Source of the DNA: Clostridia bacterium
Lineage (GTDB): Bacteria; Bacillota_A; Clostridia; Christensenellales; Aristaeellaceae
Direction: 5' to 3'
DNA: 5,215 nucleotides
Assembly (NCBI GenBank): GCA_017398245.1
Contig: JAFQGN010000087.1
Span: 1 to 5,215, forward strand
Positions 4,119 to 5,215 of the stretch are shown here, one piece after another. Position 1 is the stretch's first letter, and the number at the start of each line of letters is the position of its first letter. A model generated the notes under the pieces. That model was given only the letters and a program-made list of their open reading frames with translations. It searched no databases and was not told the origin of the DNA. The translations under genes and the position numbers were made by a program.

Positions 4119-5120
4119 CTACATGATAGCCTCGGCCTCGGCAGGGGTCACGCGGTTGAAATCGCCAAGGAAGGTGTGCTTGTAGGCGGAAACGGCGGTG
4201 GCGAAGCGGACGGCGTAGTCGTCATCCTTTTCCTGCATGAGCGCGGCGACAAGGCCGGCGGAGAAGGCGTCTCCCGCGCCGACGCGGTCGGCGATGGTCA
4301 GAGGATACTTCTTGGTATCGTGCACGGCGACGGTGGCGCGGTCGTAGAGCAGGCCGGACCAGATGTAATCGCGCGCAGCGTTCTTTTCGCGGATGGCAAA
4401 GCCGCATTTGGCGCTGCCGAACTCGCCGGTCATCTTTTCGGCAAGGTAGACATAGCCCTCTTTGGTGAGCTGGCCGTTTTCGTAGAGATTGGCCGGGGCT
4501 GTCATGCCGAAGAGGTCTTTGGGTTCGGACTCGTTGGCGATGATCACGTCCACATAGGGCATGAGCGGGGTCATGGTCTTCTGGGCTTGTTCGGGCGTCC
4601 AGAGGGGTTTGCGGTAGTTCAGATCGCAGCTGATTGTGATGCCCTTGGATTTTGCGATGCAGCAGGCGGCCATGGTCTCCTGCGCGCAGGCTTCGGACAG
4701 CGCGGGCGTGATGCCGGACCAGTGGAACCAGCTTGCGCCCTCAAAGGCCTTGTCCCAGTCGATATCGCCGGGCCTGATATTGGCGATGGCGGAATTTTTG
4801 CGATCGTACAGCACCTTCGCAGGGCGCACGGACAGCGCCTGTTCGAGGAAAAACAGGCCCATGCGGTCGCCGCCGAAGGCGATATCGGCCGTGTCCACGC
4901 CAAAGCCGCGCATCTGGTAGAGGAAGGTCTCGGCGACGGCGTTGTCCTTGGGCAGTTTGGTGACAAAGGACGCGTCCAGGCCATAGTTTTTCAGGGAGAC
5001 GGCTACGTTGGCCTCCGCGCCGGCAAAGGTCATGGTCAGGTGTTCCGTCTGGCCGATGCGGGTGCCGTCCGGCGGGCAGAGGCGGAGCAGGATCTCGCCA
5101 AAGCATACACATTTTTTCAT
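4119..5120 (-). CDS. kdgK: PfkB-family kinase, probable 2-keto-3-deoxygluconate kinase
   Basis: This 333-residue cytosolic ribokinase-fold enzyme probably uses ATP to phosphorylate 2-keto-3-deoxygluconate to KDPG, the step before the KDPG aldolase in hexuronate and Entner-Doudoroff breakdown. Visible motifs are the N-terminal CFGEILLRL (6-14), the substrate-binding FAGAEANVAVSL (32-43), SGITPALS (135-142), DLNYRKPLW (166-174), the NxxE metal motif N196-E-S-E199, and the signature DRVGAGDAFSAGL (278-290) with catalytic base D284. The C-terminal GDFNRVT (319-325), SGITPA and DLNYRxxLW fit KDG kinases better than fructokinases or ribokinase, but another ketose or ketoacid substrate is possible. 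ATG 5118-5120 has a strong AGGAGG (complement of 5128-5133) 7 bases upstream. It ends in TAG (4119-4121). No promoter is visible in the 95 bases upstream, so it is probably a downstream gene of an operon beyond the window. Confidence 0.82.
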   Translation of the reverse strand: MKKCVCFGEILLRLCPPDGTRIGQTEHLTMTFAGAEANVAVSLKNYGLDASFVTKLPKDNAVAETFLYQMRGFGVDTADIAFGGDRMGLFFLEQALSVRPAKVLYDRKNSAIANIRPGDIDWDKAFEGASWFHWSGITPALSEACAQETMAACCIAKSKGITISCDLNYRKPLWTPEQAQKTMTPLMPYVDVIIANESEPKDLFGMTAPANLYENGQLTKEGYVYLAEKMTGEFGSAKCGFAIREKNAARDYIWSGLLYDRATVAVHDTKKYPLTIADRVGAGDAFSAGLVAALMQEKDDDYAVRFATAVSAYKHTFLGDFNRVTPAEAEAIM

Positions 5121-5139
5121 TTGAGCACCTCCTGTGTGC

Positions 5140-5147
5140 GGGGGGGG
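5140..5147. repeat. Eight-G homopolymer upstream of the kinase gene
   Basis: A run of eight G (eight C on the coding strand of the kinase) sits 6 bases upstream of its ribosome binding site and about 20 bases from the start codon. Such runs are prone to slippage, and also to sequencing error. Here the run is outside any reading frame I can see. Confidence 0.6.
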
Positions 5148-5164
5148 AGTACGCTAGGGAGACG

Positions 5165-5193
5165 CCAAAGGGGCGCTGCCCCTTTGGAATCCC
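5165..5193 (-). repeat. Palindromic intergenic repeat, copy C
   Basis: CCAAAGGGGC (5165-5174) pairs perfectly with GCCCCTTTGG (5178-5187) around GCT, the same GGGGC-GCT-GCCCC core as copy A. Read on the minus strand it begins GGGATTCC (5186-5193), the same lead-in as copies A and B, so it belongs to the same family. Confidence 0.7.
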
Positions 5194-5215
5194 TGTTGGG
5201 GCGCTGCCCCTTTGG
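5170..5215. repeat. 18-bp direct repeat at the right edge
   Basis: GGGGCGCTGCCCCTTTGG occurs at 5170-5187 and again at 5198-5215, a 28-base period. The second copy runs to the window end, so an array of more units may continue. Each unit contains a GGGGC/GCCCC hairpin. Confidence 0.75.

Noticed and set aside
5165..5215. CRISPR-like array from the 28-base period
   Set aside because: Only two units are seen, the spacer would be about 10 bases, and the unit is a hairpin shared with other intergenic repeats. There are no cas genes.

Overview
The window looks like chromosome of a low-to-mid GC Gram-positive anaerobe of the Clostridia. An Oscillospiraceae/Ruminococcaceae-like gut species is my best guess, but it is a guess. 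The signs are strong AGGAGG ribosome binding sites before every solid gene, a small cysteine-rich DUF1540-type protein, a tRNA with encoded CCA, an ECF sigma/zinc-finger anti-sigma pair of Firmicutes type, and GGGGC-GCT-GCCCC palindromic repeats between genes.

Layout. (1) Positions 1-1640 are the integrase end of an integrated element. A good extended -10 promoter drives a 108-residue unknown protein, which overlaps a tyrosine recombinase gene. The recombinase is interrupted by one in-frame amber codon (TAG 742-744) but keeps every catalytic residue. Two tandem TGTGGTCAAA repeats and a bidirectional terminator follow. (2) A complete tRNA-Ser(GGA) on the minus strand (1641-1733) has its 3' end facing the integrase, and a consensus sigma-70 promoter drives it. 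This is the classic arrangement for a tRNA attachment site, so the host chromosome probably resumes near 1641 and the rest of the element lies left of the window. (3) Positions 1734-2330 hold a structured leader and a 59-residue DUF1540-like protein with a TTG start. (4) Positions 2331-3960 hold a structured intergenic region, an ECF-type promoter, an ECF sigma factor and its overlapping membrane anti-sigma factor, then a terminator. (5) Positions 3814-4118 are a convergent intergenic stretch with two terminators and two inverted copies of a two-hairpin repeat. (6) Positions 4119-5120 (minus) encode a PfkB-family kinase, most likely 2-keto-3-deoxygluconate kinase. Upstream of it are an 8-G run and further palindromic repeats.

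The sigma/anti-sigma pair looks like a self-regulating envelope-signal module: its promoter matches the TGAAAC-N16-CGT pattern used by SigW/SigM-like factors, and the two genes are translationally coupled. The kinase would feed hexuronate-derived KDG into central metabolism and is probably transcribed from genes beyond the right edge. The items most worth a second look are the amber-interrupted recombinase at a usually-Gln position, the repeat family with compensatory base changes, and the mutually exclusive helices upstream of the sigma operon. I saw no CRISPR array, and no clear case for a wholly new multi-gene system.
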